Shown piece by piece: positions 17,237 to 25,333 of a stretch of 64,000 bases of DNA. The stretch covers positions 62,001 through 126,000 of the forward strand of contig CASFXV010000001.1 in assembly GCA_949298795.1 (NCBI GenBank), written 5' to 3'. The stretch is from an uncultured bacterium. Lineage in GTDB: Bacteria > Elusimicrobiota > Elusimicrobia > Elusimicrobiales > Elusimicrobiaceae. A model generated the notes under the pieces. The model made no database searches, was not told where the DNA came from, and saw only the letters and a program-made list of their open reading frames with translations. The first letter of the stretch is position 1. Each line of letters starts with the position of its first letter. The position numbers and the translations under genes were made by a program.

Positions 17237-18361
17237 ATGAGATACAGCGGAGTTGTAGCCCGCGGCATACGCATGCCGTTAATTAAAGAAGGGACGGACA
17301 TTGTACCCGTCATTGCAGACACTCTGGCCCAAGCCGCCAAAGAGGAAAATTTTTCTTTTAAGGAAAGAGGCATTATTGGGGTAACGGAATCGCTGGTGGC
17401 GCGCAGCCAAGGCAATTTTGTTACATTAAAAGATATTTCCGCCTCCGTAGCCCGGCTTTTCCCGCAGGGGGACGTTACCTTGTTTTCCCCCATCTTCAGC
17501 CGCAACCGTTTTTTGCCTATGTTAAAAGGCATTGTAGCCGGCATTAAAGGAAAAGTGCATATTGTGTTTTCCTTGCCATCCGATGAAGTGGGGAACCCCT
17601 CCTGCGAGGACCCCTACGCCTACCAAGAAGGCCTTTTTGGGGAAGACAGCCCTTACTTTTCTTTCGTCCACCCCATTACCGGCATGAACTACCCCCGCCT
17701 GTATAAAGACATTGACCCGCAAAAAATAACCATTTCTTTTGTTTGGGGAATAGACAACTTTTTAAAATATTTCAACAGCCCGCATAAGCAAGTTTTAGTG
17801 TGCACGGTGCACAACCGCCAGGCCTACGCCAAAAAGCTGGCGGACCAAGGCTTTAAAGTGCATACCCTGGCCGACATATGCGCCCAGCCCGTGCGCCCCG
17901 AAAGCGGATTTAATGCGGAATTTGGCCTGCTGGGCTCCAACTATTCCAACGAAGACCGCGTAAAGCTCTTTCCGCGGGATTGCCAAACTTTTGTAGACCG
18001 CCTGCAACAAGCCGTAGAAGCCAAAACCGGCGTGCGCCCAGAAGTGCTTATTTATGGGGACGGCGCTTACAAAGACCCTTCCACCGGCATTTGGGAACTG
18101 GCGGACCCGTTGGTAAGCCCCGCCGCTACGGGCGGCCTAAGCGGTATGCCGCATGAAACCAAATTAAAATCACTCATAGACTCCGGCGCCGACGTGCGCC
18201 AAGCGGTACAAGCCAACTCCGGCGGGCAGGCCCTGGGCACCACCCCGCGCCGTTTGACGGATTTATTAGGTTCTTTGTGTGACTTGACCAGCGGCTCCGG
18301 TGATAAAGGCACCCCCGTCATTTACGTAACCGGTTATTTTGACAACTACTACACGGACTGA
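17237..18361 (+). CDS. Coenzyme F420:L-glutamate ligase-like protein
   Basis: A 374-residue protein. Its start (residues 1-80) carries Arg-Gly-Ile-Arg-Met-Pro-Leu-Ile, Gly-Thr-Asp-Ile, and Gly-Val-Thr-Glu-Ser-Leu-Val-Ala-Arg-Ser-Gln-Gly, which resemble the CofE/F420 gamma-glutamyl ligase fold. CofE adds glutamates to F420-0 in archaea and actinobacteria. Here no F420 biosynthesis genes are nearby, so another acceptor seems likely and the function is unknown. The ATG at 17237 is chosen because AGGAGG lies 6 bases upstream; an earlier in-frame start at 17174 lies within terminator-proximal sequence. Confidence 0.7.
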   Translation: MRYSGVVARGIRMPLIKEGTDIVPVIADTLAQAAKEENFSFKERGIIGVTESLVARSQGNFVTLKDISASVARLFPQGDVTLFSPIFSRNRFLPMLKGIVAGIKGKVHIVFSLPSDEVGNPSCEDPYAYQEGLFGEDSPYFSFVHPITGMNYPRLYKDIDPQKITISFVWGIDNFLKYFNSPHKQVLVCTVHNRQAYAKKLADQGFKVHTLADICAQPVRPESGFNAEFGLLGSNYSNEDRVKLFPRDCQTFVDRLQQAVEAKTGVRPEVLIYGDGAYKDPSTGIWELADPLVSPAATGGLSGMPHETKLKSLIDSGADVRQAVQANSGGQALGTTPRRLTDLLGSLCDLTSGSGDKGTPVIYVTGYFDNYYTD

Positions 18362-18379
18362 CAAAAAGCCTTTTCAAAC

Positions 18380-18412
18380 CGCCGGGCTGTTTTACAAGTC
18401 CGGCGTTTTTTA
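18380..18412 (+). terminator. Terminator of the F420-ligase-like gene
   Basis: CGCCGG (18380-18385) pairs with CCGGCG (18400-18405), followed by TTTTTTATTT. Confidence 0.8.
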
Positions 18413-18428
18413 TTTCTCCCATAAAAGA

Positions 18429-18458
18429 AAAACCCCGGGGAAACCCTGGGGTTTTTCT
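18429..18458 (-). terminator. Terminator of the pepT-rdgB unit
   Basis: AACCCCGGGG and CCCTGGGGTT form a stem with an AAA loop and A/T runs on both sides. It lies just past the rdgB stop. Confidence 0.8.
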
Positions 18459-18471
18459 TACACCTGCTTAT

Positions 18472-19077
18472 TTATTTTAGAACTTTCAGTTTTTCTGCCA
18501 GCAAATTAAACGCCTTGGCCCGGTGGCTGATGCGGTTTTTTTCCTGGTCTGTTAGTTCAGCTAAAGTTTGGGTGGTGTCTTTTACAATAAACAGCGGGTC
18601 ATACCCAAAGCCGTTTTCCCCGCGGTAACCAAAACCGATGTAGCCGTCCAGCTTGCCTTCACAACTAATGGTTTGTCCATTGGGCAGAGCCAAACACGCC
18701 ACCGTGCGGAAACTGGCCCCGCGCTGGTGTAACAAAAGCCCGTCCAGCTCCGCCAGCAGTTTGCGGTTGTTTTCGTCCGTGTCGGCATATTCGCCGGCAT
18801 AGCGCGCCGTATGCACGCCGGGGCGCCCGTTTAAATAGCCCACTTCCAAGCCGGTATCATCCGCCACGGCGGGCAAACCGGTTGCTTTGGCGGCGTAAAC
18901 CGCTTTTATGGCGGCGTTTTCCGCCAAGGTAGACCCGGTTTCCGGCGGGAGGGTAAGCCCTTTAAAATCTTTTAAGCTGACATATTCCAGCTTTTTCCCG
19001 CCGGTTTGCTTTTTGGGCAAAATAGCAAGAAGCTCTTTAAATTTATGCGGATTGCCCGTAGCAATTAAAATTTTCAT
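18472..19077 (-). CDS. rdgB: Non-canonical purine NTP pyrophosphatase
   Basis: A 201-residue HAM1/RdgB enzyme that hydrolyses dITP, dITP-like and XTP nucleotides to monophosphates, keeping deaminated purines out of DNA and RNA. The family motifs are complete: Ala-Thr-Gly-Asn-Pro-His-Lys at the N-terminus, Ala-Asp-Asp-Thr-Gly-Leu-Glu-Val, Gly-Arg-Pro-Gly-Val, Gly-Phe-Gly-Tyr-Asp-Pro-Leu-Phe and Ser-His-Arg-Ala. The gene starts 9 bases after the exported peptidase stop and is probably cotranscribed with it. Confidence 0.95.
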   Translation of the reverse strand: MKILIATGNPHKFKELLAILPKKQTGGKKLEYVSLKDFKGLTLPPETGSTLAENAAIKAVYAAKATGLPAVADDTGLEVGYLNGRPGVHTARYAGEYADTDENNRKLLAELDGLLLHQRGASFRTVACLALPNGQTISCEGKLDGYIGFGYRGENGFGYDPLFIVKDTTQTLAELTDQEKNRISHRAKAFNLLAEKLKVLK

Positions 19078-19086
19078 ACTTAAATT

Positions 19087-20631
19087 TTATTTCCCGTTAA
19101 TAACGCCTTGTATTTTTTGGTCTTTTTTCAAAGCGTTTAACAATTTGGCTTTGGCGGCCGCGGAACGCTGCTGCGTCTTTTGGGCGCGCTGCGGCACGGA
19201 GGGAACGTCTTGCACAAATTTAACCAAATTCAACGCCGCTTTATAGGCAATAAACAAATCTTTCTCGCTCAGCCATTCCTTAAAGCTGTGGGGATTATTC
19301 TGCCCGGTAGGCAAGCAGGGGGCGCCAAGGCAAATGTCCCGTTTGGCAAACATAGCCGGGCCGGTTCCCGCGCGTTCTTTTAAGAACTTGGGTTCCACGC
19401 CGGCAGCTTGCAACGCTTTGCCTACCAATGCCTGGGCGGCCGGATGCATGCCGTCTGCCACGTTGGTATATTGCTTTACCACTTGCTTTTCAATCTTTAC
19501 GTCATATTTTTGGGCGGCGGCGGCCACGGCTTTATCTAAACGTTTAAACCAGGCTTCCCCTTGTTTGGGGTCAAAAAAGCGCAGGCGGAAATCCACCGTT
19601 ACCGTATTGTTTTGGGCGTCATAAGTGGTGTGGTGCGGTTCAATATAACCGTCTTCCCCGGTGCTGTAATTGGGCAAATCTTCCAGCGGGACCATGTCTT
19701 GAATAATGGCGGCCGCGGCAATGGTGGCGTTTCTGTACCCGTTGGTGGCGGCGTACGACTGGTGCCCGTTCACCCCATGGATTTTAACCAACGCGCCATA
19801 GGCTGAAAAATTGGCCACAATCACTTCCCCGTTTACGCCGGCGTCAAAATCAAAAGGGATTTCAGGATAATACAAATCCATATCCAGCCCTTCGCCGGCC
19901 ATGCCGATGTCTTCATTCGGGGTGATAACCACTTGAATGGGGCCGTGTTTAATATTGGGGTTTTCGGCCAAAGTCTGCATGGCGGTTACCACGGTAGCCA
20001 CGCCGGCCTTATCATCGGCGGAAAGCATGGTGTTGCCGTCAGAAACCACAATGGTCTGCCCTACCATGTTAGCCAGGTAAGGCTCGTTTTGGGGATTGAT
20101 GATAATATTTTTCTCTTTATTAATGACCACGTCCCCGCCGTCATAATTTTTAATCACGCGGGCTTTAATGCCGCTGCCGGGGATATCGGGCGTGGTGTCA
20201 TAGTGGGCGCTGAAACCCAATACCGGCACCTTCTTTTTAATATTGGAGGGGATATAAACATAAATGTATTGGTTTTCGCTCATATGGGTTTTCCAACCGG
20301 CCGGTTTGGCAAACAACTGTATTTCATGATAAAGCAAAGCCGCCGTGCGGCGCAGATTATCATTCATAGGGAAATCCATACTGTCATCCAACTGGCTTTG
20401 GCTGTCTATTTTGGTATAAGAAAGGAAACGCTCCAACAAAGCGGTGCGGTAGGAATCTTCCACCGTGGCAAATTTACCGCTTAAGCGGTTCTTTTGGGTT
20501 AAATCATGGCGAAGTTCCAACTCAATAACGTCTTCTGACGTAAGGAACTTGTTATCGGCCGTTTGGGCAAATACCATGGGGCATGCAAACAAAAAAGCGG
20601 CCAACAAGAGCAGGGTTCTGTTATGGTTCAT
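19087..20631 (-). CDS. Exported PepT-like (M20B) peptidase
   Basis: A 514-residue peptidase with a clear signal peptide (about 1-22, ending Val-Phe-Ala-Gln). The catalytic core resembles tripeptide aminopeptidase: Ala-His-Tyr-Asp-Thr-Thr-Pro-Asp, Leu-Ser-Ala-Asp-Asp-Lys-Ala-Gly, a Glu in Pro-Asn-Glu-Asp-Ile-Gly, and a late Asn-Pro-His-Ser. The Gly-Thr-Asp-Gly segment typical of PepT is replaced by Gly-Thr-Gly-Pro. A C-terminal Lys/Ala/Gln-rich tail follows the domain. PepT is normally cytoplasmic, so periplasmic peptide trimming is the likely role here. GGAG precedes the ATG. Confidence 0.82.
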   Translation of the reverse strand: MNHNRTLLLLAAFLFACPMVFAQTADNKFLTSEDVIELELRHDLTQKNRLSGKFATVEDSYRTALLERFLSYTKIDSQSQLDDSMDFPMNDNLRRTAALLYHEIQLFAKPAGWKTHMSENQYIYVYIPSNIKKKVPVLGFSAHYDTTPDIPGSGIKARVIKNYDGGDVVINKEKNIIINPQNEPYLANMVGQTIVVSDGNTMLSADDKAGVATVVTAMQTLAENPNIKHGPIQVVITPNEDIGMAGEGLDMDLYYPEIPFDFDAGVNGEVIVANFSAYGALVKIHGVNGHQSYAATNGYRNATIAAAAIIQDMVPLEDLPNYSTGEDGYIEPHHTTYDAQNNTVTVDFRLRFFDPKQGEAWFKRLDKAVAAAAQKYDVKIEKQVVKQYTNVADGMHPAAQALVGKALQAAGVEPKFLKERAGTGPAMFAKRDICLGAPCLPTGQNNPHSFKEWLSEKDLFIAYKAALNLVKFVQDVPSVPQRAQKTQQRSAAAKAKLLNALKKDQKIQGVINGK

Positions 20632-20742
20632 GTGTTCTCCTTGGGATAACTAACTTAATTTTATTCTAATTAAAAATTCCGCCCGAACGCAAGGGCCAAA
20701 GGGCCCAATAGCCGCTAGGCCTTTAACTGCTATTTTATTAGG

Positions 20743-20772
20743 CACAAAAAACCCCGCCTGGATAGGCGGGGG
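20743..20772 (-). terminator. Terminator of the GIN-domain gene
   Basis: CCCCGCCT and AGGCGGGG (20751-20770) form a stem; read on the minus strand it is followed by six T residues. Confidence 0.8.
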
Positions 20773-20799
20773 CGGCATATATTGGATATATGGAAAGGA

Positions 20800-21591
20800 T
20801 TAGTCTTCCCGTACAATGCGGTTGGTTTTACCGGATTTATGCAACTCTTTGGGGAAGCCTTCGTATTCCACCTTCCCCCAGCTGTGGGTACTGGCGGTTA
20901 ATTCTTCCGAGGCGCGGCAGGAAATATCCCCCCACCCGTAAGCCGAAGCGGTAACGAACTGGGCCCGCAAGTCTCCGGCGTCAATGTCTTCGCGGCTGCG
21001 GTTTTCCAGCTCTACTTTATCCGCTGCGCCGCTAAATTCCAGTTCGGCATGTCCGCTGGAGCGGGCCACTAACGTATTGGCCTTTAAAATGCGCTCCACG
21101 GACACGTCCGCCCGGCCGGAAGCGTTTACCAAAATGTTTTCAGCCTCCACCCGTTTTAAGCTTACTTCCGAGCGGTCAGAAGCTTCTATTTCCAAATCTT
21201 GCGTTATGAGCCCGCGGGGGATTTCCACTTCCCCTTTGTCAGACGTCACAATTTTGGAAAGCTCCGGCCCGGTTACCCGCACCTGCAAATCTTTGCGTCC
21301 GCGGATAATAACCGGCTGGTCAAAACCAATATAAAGGGACCCTTTATTCACATTGACGCGGACTAATTTCACCAAGTTTTCAGAACCGTAAACCCGGGCA
21401 GATACTTCTTCCTGCTGGTCAAAAACCACATCAATATCCCCGTTTACCACTAACGTATTAAAAGGTTCCGCAATTTCCGCTTCCATGGAAATATAATCTT
21501 GGCTGGCGCGTACTTTTAACGTATCGGACGCAAAAACCACAGCCGCGGTTAATACAACCCCCATCATGCTAAACAGTATTTTTTTATACAT
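20800..21591 (-). CDS. Exported GIN-domain (DUF2807) protein
   Basis: A 263-residue exported protein. The start at 21591 is set by an AAGGAG ribosome site 6 bases upstream and yields a signal peptide ending near Val-Phe-Ala-Ser. The mature part is a repetitive beta structure with short strands of alternating charge (Val-Arg-Val-Thr, Leu-Glu-Leu-Glu-like patterns), as in the putative auto-transporter adhesin head GIN domain (DUF2807), a right-handed beta-helix-like fold. The function is unknown; such proteins occur widely in envelopes of Bacteroidetes and relatives. Confidence 0.72.
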   Translation of the reverse strand: MYKKILFSMMGVVLTAAVVFASDTLKVRASQDYISMEAEIAEPFNTLVVNGDIDVVFDQQEEVSARVYGSENLVKLVRVNVNKGSLYIGFDQPVIIRGRKDLQVRVTGPELSKIVTSDKGEVEIPRGLITQDLEIEASDRSEVSLKRVEAENILVNASGRADVSVERILKANTLVARSSGHAELEFSGAADKVELENRSREDIDAGDLRAQFVTASAYGWGDISCRASEELTASTHSWGKVEYEGFPKELHKSGKTNRIVRED

Positions 21592-21724
21592 GTTTTTCTC
21601 CTTATTTAAGTATCCGCCCCGCAAGCGGCGCGGACATATATTGTAACAAAACATATCCTTTATGAAAAGCATTATTAATAATTGTTCTTATTTTATGTTT
21701 GCTTTCTGCCCCCTTATTCTCTGG

Positions 21725-21756
21725 TAAAAATACGGCCCGCTATTGCCAGCGGGCCG
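21725..21756 (-). terminator. Terminator of the M23-bactofilin-kinase operon
   Basis: CGGCCCGCT (21733-21741) pairs perfectly with AGCGGGCCG (21748-21756); on the minus strand TATTTTTA follows. Confidence 0.8.
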
Positions 21757-21782
21757 CATAAAAACATACATCAAAAATTACT

Positions 21783-22691
21783 TCAGAACTGCAGCATTTT
21801 TATATAGTCTTTCAGACGCTTGTTAATTTCCCGCTTGGTCAGAGAAGCAAGCCGTGTAACGCTGAAAGATTCTATTGTAAAAGAGGCCATCACGTTGCCA
21901 ATCATCATGGCGCGTTTTATTTCAAGCGGGTTATCCCAATTTTTTACGCTGGCCAAATAACCGGTAAACCCGCCGCCAAAGGTGTCTCCCGCGCCGGTGG
22001 TGTCATGCACGTGCTGCAAAATAAACGGGGGCAGCTGCGCCGTGCATTTTTTGCTTACCAGCATGGAACCGTTGGACCCCAGCTTAATAATAACGTACTT
22101 TACGCCTTGTTTTAACAGCCATTTGCCGGCTTGAAGCAAGTTATATTCCCCGGTAAGCAGACGGGCTTCCGTTTCGTTTAAAAACAAAATGTCTATTTTC
22201 TTTACTACTTTCAGCAAGTCTTTCTTTTTGGAAGAGATCCAATAATTCATGGTGTCGCACGCCACAAAACGGGGTTTTTTTACCTGTTTTAATACGGAAA
22301 GCTGCTGCACGGGGTCAATATTGGCCAAAAACACGGCAGACGCGTTTTTTTGCTTTTCCGTCAAGCGGGGCTCAAAATCTTGAAAGACGTTCAAATCCGT
22401 AAATTTGGTAATGGCGGTATTGAAGTCTTTATCATATTCCCCGCCCCAGTGGAATGTCTTGCCTTCTTTTACCTGCAGGCCGGACAAATCCACCTTCCGG
22501 CGCACAAAAGGCTGGCGGTAGGCGGAAGTAAAATCCGTCCCCACCACGGCCACAATAGAGGGCTTGGCAAAATAACTGGCACAGATAGAAGAATAACTGG
22601 CCGCCCCGCCCAGCACGCACCGGGCTTGGCCGTTGGCATTTTCAACCGTATCAAAAGCAACAGAACCTACAACCAATACATCGTTATTCAC
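21783..22691 (-). CDS. PfkB-family carbohydrate/nucleoside kinase
   Basis: A 302-residue ribokinase-fold enzyme. The N-terminal Gly-Gly-Ala-Ala-Ser-Tyr substrate loop, the mid-domain Asn-Glu-Thr-Glu-Ala, and the C-terminal Asp-Thr-Thr-Gly-Ala-Gly-Asp-Thr-Phe anion hole with catalytic Asp are all visible. It phosphorylates a sugar or nucleoside with ATP; substrate not deducible. The start codon is GTG, supported by an AGGA site 7 bases upstream. It is the last gene of a four-gene operon and starts 8 bases after the preceding stop. Confidence 0.88.
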   Translation of the reverse strand: MNNDVLVVGSVAFDTVENANGQARCVLGGAASYSSICASYFAKPSIVAVVGTDFTSAYRQPFVRRKVDLSGLQVKEGKTFHWGGEYDKDFNTAITKFTDLNVFQDFEPRLTEKQKNASAVFLANIDPVQQLSVLKQVKKPRFVACDTMNYWISSKKKDLLKVVKKIDILFLNETEARLLTGEYNLLQAGKWLLKQGVKYVIIKLGSNGSMLVSKKCTAQLPPFILQHVHDTTGAGDTFGGGFTGYLASVKNWDNPLEIKRAMMIGNVMASFTIESFSVTRLASLTKREINKRLKDYIKMLQF

Positions 22692-22699
22692 AAGAAATC

Positions 22700-23380
22700 C
22701 TATTTCAAATAAGTTTTAATTTCCACTTCGTTATTGAACTGGTCAAAAAACGCTTGCTGGGCCGTTTCCATTTTGGTATCCAACAAGGCGGAAGCAAAGT
22801 CCTCTTTATTTTTTTCAAAATCTTTCATATTCCCATGTTGTATTTTATAAGAATATTTAATTTCTTCGGGCGTCAGTTTATAATGGGAATACAATACCCC
22901 GCGGAAACGGTCCGCCAGTTTGGTTTTGCGCAGCTGGGTTTCAAACTCGGCAGGCGTCATGCCTAAAGAATGCTTTAACGCATATTCATACGCGATGCGG
23001 TTAAACTGGCCGCCGGCGTTAAATTGCGGCGCGGTTTGTATATCGTAAGCGATTTCATAATCCGCCACGTGCAGGCCGATGTTCTGCGCGGCTTGGTTTA
23101 ATACTTCTTCGCTAATCAAGGCGGACAGCGTCTGCTGCGTAATAAACTTCATTAAGTCTTCATCTACATCCACCCCTTGGTTGCGCAGCATGCTGGCGCG
23201 GTCTTCCGACATTTTATAAAGGGAACGGTAAGAAATATCCGTTCCGCCCACGCTGGCGGCCGTAGTGCTAAAAGCGCCCTGGCGGTAAGAATCCAGCCCT
23301 AAATAAACAATACTTCCTATAAAAAAGGCCAAGGTGATGATTAAAATGCTTTTTTTATACTTGATTAGAAAAGATATCAT
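22700..23380 (-). CDS. Membrane-anchored SurA/PpiD N-terminal-like chaperone
   Basis: A 226-residue protein with one N-terminal membrane anchor (about residues 9-28) and a periplasmic helical domain resembling the SurA/PpiD N-terminal chaperone domain. It contains Val-Gly-Gly-Thr-Asp-Ile-Ser, Leu-Ile-Ser-Glu-Glu-Val-Leu and Phe-Glu-Thr-Gln-Leu-Arg. It is much shorter than PpiD and has no parvulin prolyl-isomerase domain. It probably acts as a holdase for envelope proteins. It lies between bactofilin and the PfkB kinase in one operon. Confidence 0.72.
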   Translation of the reverse strand: MISFLIKYKKSILIITLAFFIGSIVYLGLDSYRQGAFSTTAASVGGTDISYRSLYKMSEDRASMLRNQGVDVDEDLMKFITQQTLSALISEEVLNQAAQNIGLHVADYEIAYDIQTAPQFNAGGQFNRIAYEYALKHSLGMTPAEFETQLRKTKLADRFRGVLYSHYKLTPEEIKYSYKIQHGNMKDFEKNKEDFASALLDTKMETAQQAFFDQFNNEVEIKTYLK

Positions 23381-23400
23381 GTTTTTGCACGCTCCGATAT

Positions 23401-23790
23401 TTATTTTTTAGGCAAGGAGTCCGTTTCGGAAATTTCCTCTTCCCCACCGATGGCGCAATGTCCTTCAATGCGGGCGCCTTCTTCCACAATCATTTTTTTG
23501 GCGCGGATGTCTCCCTTAATGCGGGATTTGGCCAACACTTCCAACATATCCGCACAAATGTTTCCTTCAATTTCCCCGCCGCATACTACCACTTGGGCGG
23601 TAACGTCCCCGGCAATGCGGCCGCCGTCACCCACAATGACGTGGCGGGCGTTATCCACCGCGCCTTCCAGGCGGCCGTCCACGCGCAGGGAGCCCTGCAC
23701 GCTAAGCGTACCTTGGAAATAACATTCGGCGCTGACGATGGAAAAATGTTCGCCGGATTCAAAATCGGAATCTTTCTTTAAAAAACCCAT
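23401..23790 (-). CDS. Bactofilin
   Basis: A 129-residue bactofilin (DUF583) with a short N-terminal tail and a beta-helix core. The core is built of repeating short strands with Gly turns (Gly-Thr-Leu-Ser-Val-Gln-Gly-Ser-Leu-Arg-Val-Asp-Gly, then Ile-Glu-Gly, Ile-Lys-Gly-Asp-Ile). Bactofilins polymerise without nucleotides into membrane-associated filaments that direct cell-wall synthesis. The start is set by AGGAGG 5 bases upstream. It follows the M23 peptidase gene by 15 bases, a recurrent bactofilin partnership. Confidence 0.93.
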   Translation of the reverse strand: MGFLKKDSDFESGEHFSIVSAECYFQGTLSVQGSLRVDGRLEGAVDNARHVIVGDGGRIAGDVTAQVVVCGGEIEGNICADMLEVLAKSRIKGDIRAKKMIVEEGARIEGHCAIGGEEEISETDSLPKK

Positions 23791-23805
23791 ATAATCCTCC
23801 TAAAA

Positions 23806-24726
23806 TTATTTAAAATAGTTGCGCGGATTGACAGGCTGCCCGTCTTTCCACACTTCATAATGCAGGTGCGTCCCCGTGGAACGCCCGCTGGAACCCATGG
23901 TGGCAATGGTCTGCCCGCGTTTTACCACGTCCCCCGCTTTCACGCGGATACCCGTTGTATGCGCATACAAAGTGGAATAACCAAACCCGTGGTCCACCAA
24001 CACGGCCTGCCCATAACCGTTTACCCAACCCGTATGGCGCACCACGCCGTCCGCGGTGACCATAATGGGGCTGTCCGGCTTGCCGGCAAAATCCAACCCG
24101 TTGTGGCGTTTGGTGCTGCGGCGGCCAAACGGATCCAACCGATACCCAAAGCCGGAGCTGATACGCGCCGTAGACGGGCGTATAGACGGCGTGGAATGGA
24201 GCCCTTCGCGCGCGTTGGCGTAATACCAGGCAATTTCCTGAAAGGCGGCCAAACGGGTTTGGGCGGTGTCTTCAATCTCGTCTATATACTGTTCAAATTC
24301 CGCCGTGTCAAAATCTTTCAAATCTTTGCCAAACATGGCGTGGGCGCGGGCGTCCGCTTTTTCTTGTTTTTCTTCCCACCCTTTAGGCATATTAACAAAT
24401 TTTCCGCCCGGCATGCCTAACATTTGCCGCATTTGGGATTCCGTTTTGCGGGTTAAATCCAAATATTTGCGTCCGCGTTCCAATTCGTCGGAAATAAGCT
24501 GCATTTTTACGCGCATGAGGCGGTTTTCCGCCTTCGTGATGTTATAGTCGTAGGCGCGGATAAAAAAGAATATGCCAATCCCCGTTACCGTTACCCACAA
24601 AGCAAACGCAAACACAACGGTAATCACGCGCACCTTAAATTTTTTGGACGAGCCAAAGCGCGGCATGATTAATATATCCACCCGCTCACCCAGCCAACGC
24701 CCCAACGAATTGATTATTTTATCCAT
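23806..24726 (-). CDS. M23 peptidoglycan endopeptidase with membrane anchor
   Basis: A 306-residue protein. It has a cytoplasmic N-terminus of about 30 residues, one membrane segment (about 33-55), a coiled-coil region (about 60-175) and a C-terminal LytM/M23 domain. Zinc ligands are complete: His and Asp in Arg-His-Asn-Gly-Leu-Asp-Phe, and His-Leu-His-Tyr-Glu near the end. It cleaves peptide cross-links. Position before bactofilin suggests the filament localises this hydrolase to shape the cell. First gene of the minus-strand operon. Confidence 0.9.
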   Translation of the reverse strand: MDKIINSLGRWLGERVDILIMPRFGSSKKFKVRVITVVFAFALWVTVTGIGIFFFIRAYDYNITKAENRLMRVKMQLISDELERGRKYLDLTRKTESQMRQMLGMPGGKFVNMPKGWEEKQEKADARAHAMFGKDLKDFDTAEFEQYIDEIEDTAQTRLAAFQEIAWYYANAREGLHSTPSIRPSTARISSGFGYRLDPFGRRSTKRHNGLDFAGKPDSPIMVTADGVVRHTGWVNGYGQAVLVDHGFGYSTLYAHTTGIRVKAGDVVKRGQTIATMGSSGRSTGTHLHYEVWKDGQPVNPRNYFK

Positions 24727-24798
24727 CTTTTGTATTCTATCATATACAGAGAGGGAGGTGTGTTTCCCGTTTCAAGTTTACCTGTAAGGACATTTACG

Positions 24799-25278
24799 AT
24801 GAAAAAATTCTTTTTCCCGTTGGTGCTGGCTTTGTTTGCGGCCGCCTGCCTGCAAGAACTGCCCCAAGCGCCTAAATTAGAAATAGAACTGCCCGTAGCC
24901 GGCAGCGAAGAAATATGGAAAGCCTCCGAACAAGAAGGCAAACCTGTGCTTATTTCTTTCATGGGTACCTGGTGCCCTTGGTGCAAACGCTCTTTGCCGG
25001 CGCTGGACGCGGCGGCCCAAGCGTTTGAAGGCAAAGCCGTAGTAGTAGGCGCGTTTGCGGACGCGGATGAAGACGCCGTACTGGAAGTGGTAAAAGAACA
25101 CGAAATGAAAACCAAAGCCTTGTATGATGCCCGCCAAGCGGCGCAAAACATGGGCGTTTCCGGGTTTCCGCACATTATGTTGTTTGACAAAAAACACCGT
25201 TTAGTAAAAGTATGGAACGGGTACGGGCCGGATTTGGAAGTTCAGTTTCAGGAAGAATTATCCAAAGTGGCGGACTAA
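24799..25278 (+). CDS. Thioredoxin-like lipoprotein
   Basis: A 159-residue exported protein whose signal peptide ends in Phe-Ala-Ala-Ala-Cys (Cys17), a lipobox. A thioredoxin fold follows with the redox pair Trp-Cys-Pro-Trp-Cys (Cys59 and Cys62) and a cis-Pro motif Gly-Phe-Pro-His. It resembles TlpA/DsbE-type disulfide reductases and would act on thiols of exported proteins. The ATG at 24799 has AAGGA upstream and is preferred over an in-frame start at 24730 that would bury the signal peptide. Confidence 0.88.
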   Translation: MKKFFFPLVLALFAAACLQELPQAPKLEIELPVAGSEEIWKASEQEGKPVLISFMGTWCPWCKRSLPALDAAAQAFEGKAVVVGAFADADEDAVLEVVKEHEMKTKALYDARQAAQNMGVSGFPHIMLFDKKHRLVKVWNGYGPDLEVQFQEELSKVAD

Positions 25279-25292
25279 AGTTTACCAAACCA

Positions 25293-25323
25293 AAACCCCG
25301 GGCTAAACGCCCGGGGTTTTTAT
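25293..25323. terminator. Bidirectional terminator
   Basis: ACCCCGGGC and GCCCGGGGT form a stem flanked by A and T runs, between the thioredoxin gene and the SPL-like gene. Confidence 0.85.
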
Positions 25324-25333
25324 TTATGGAAAT

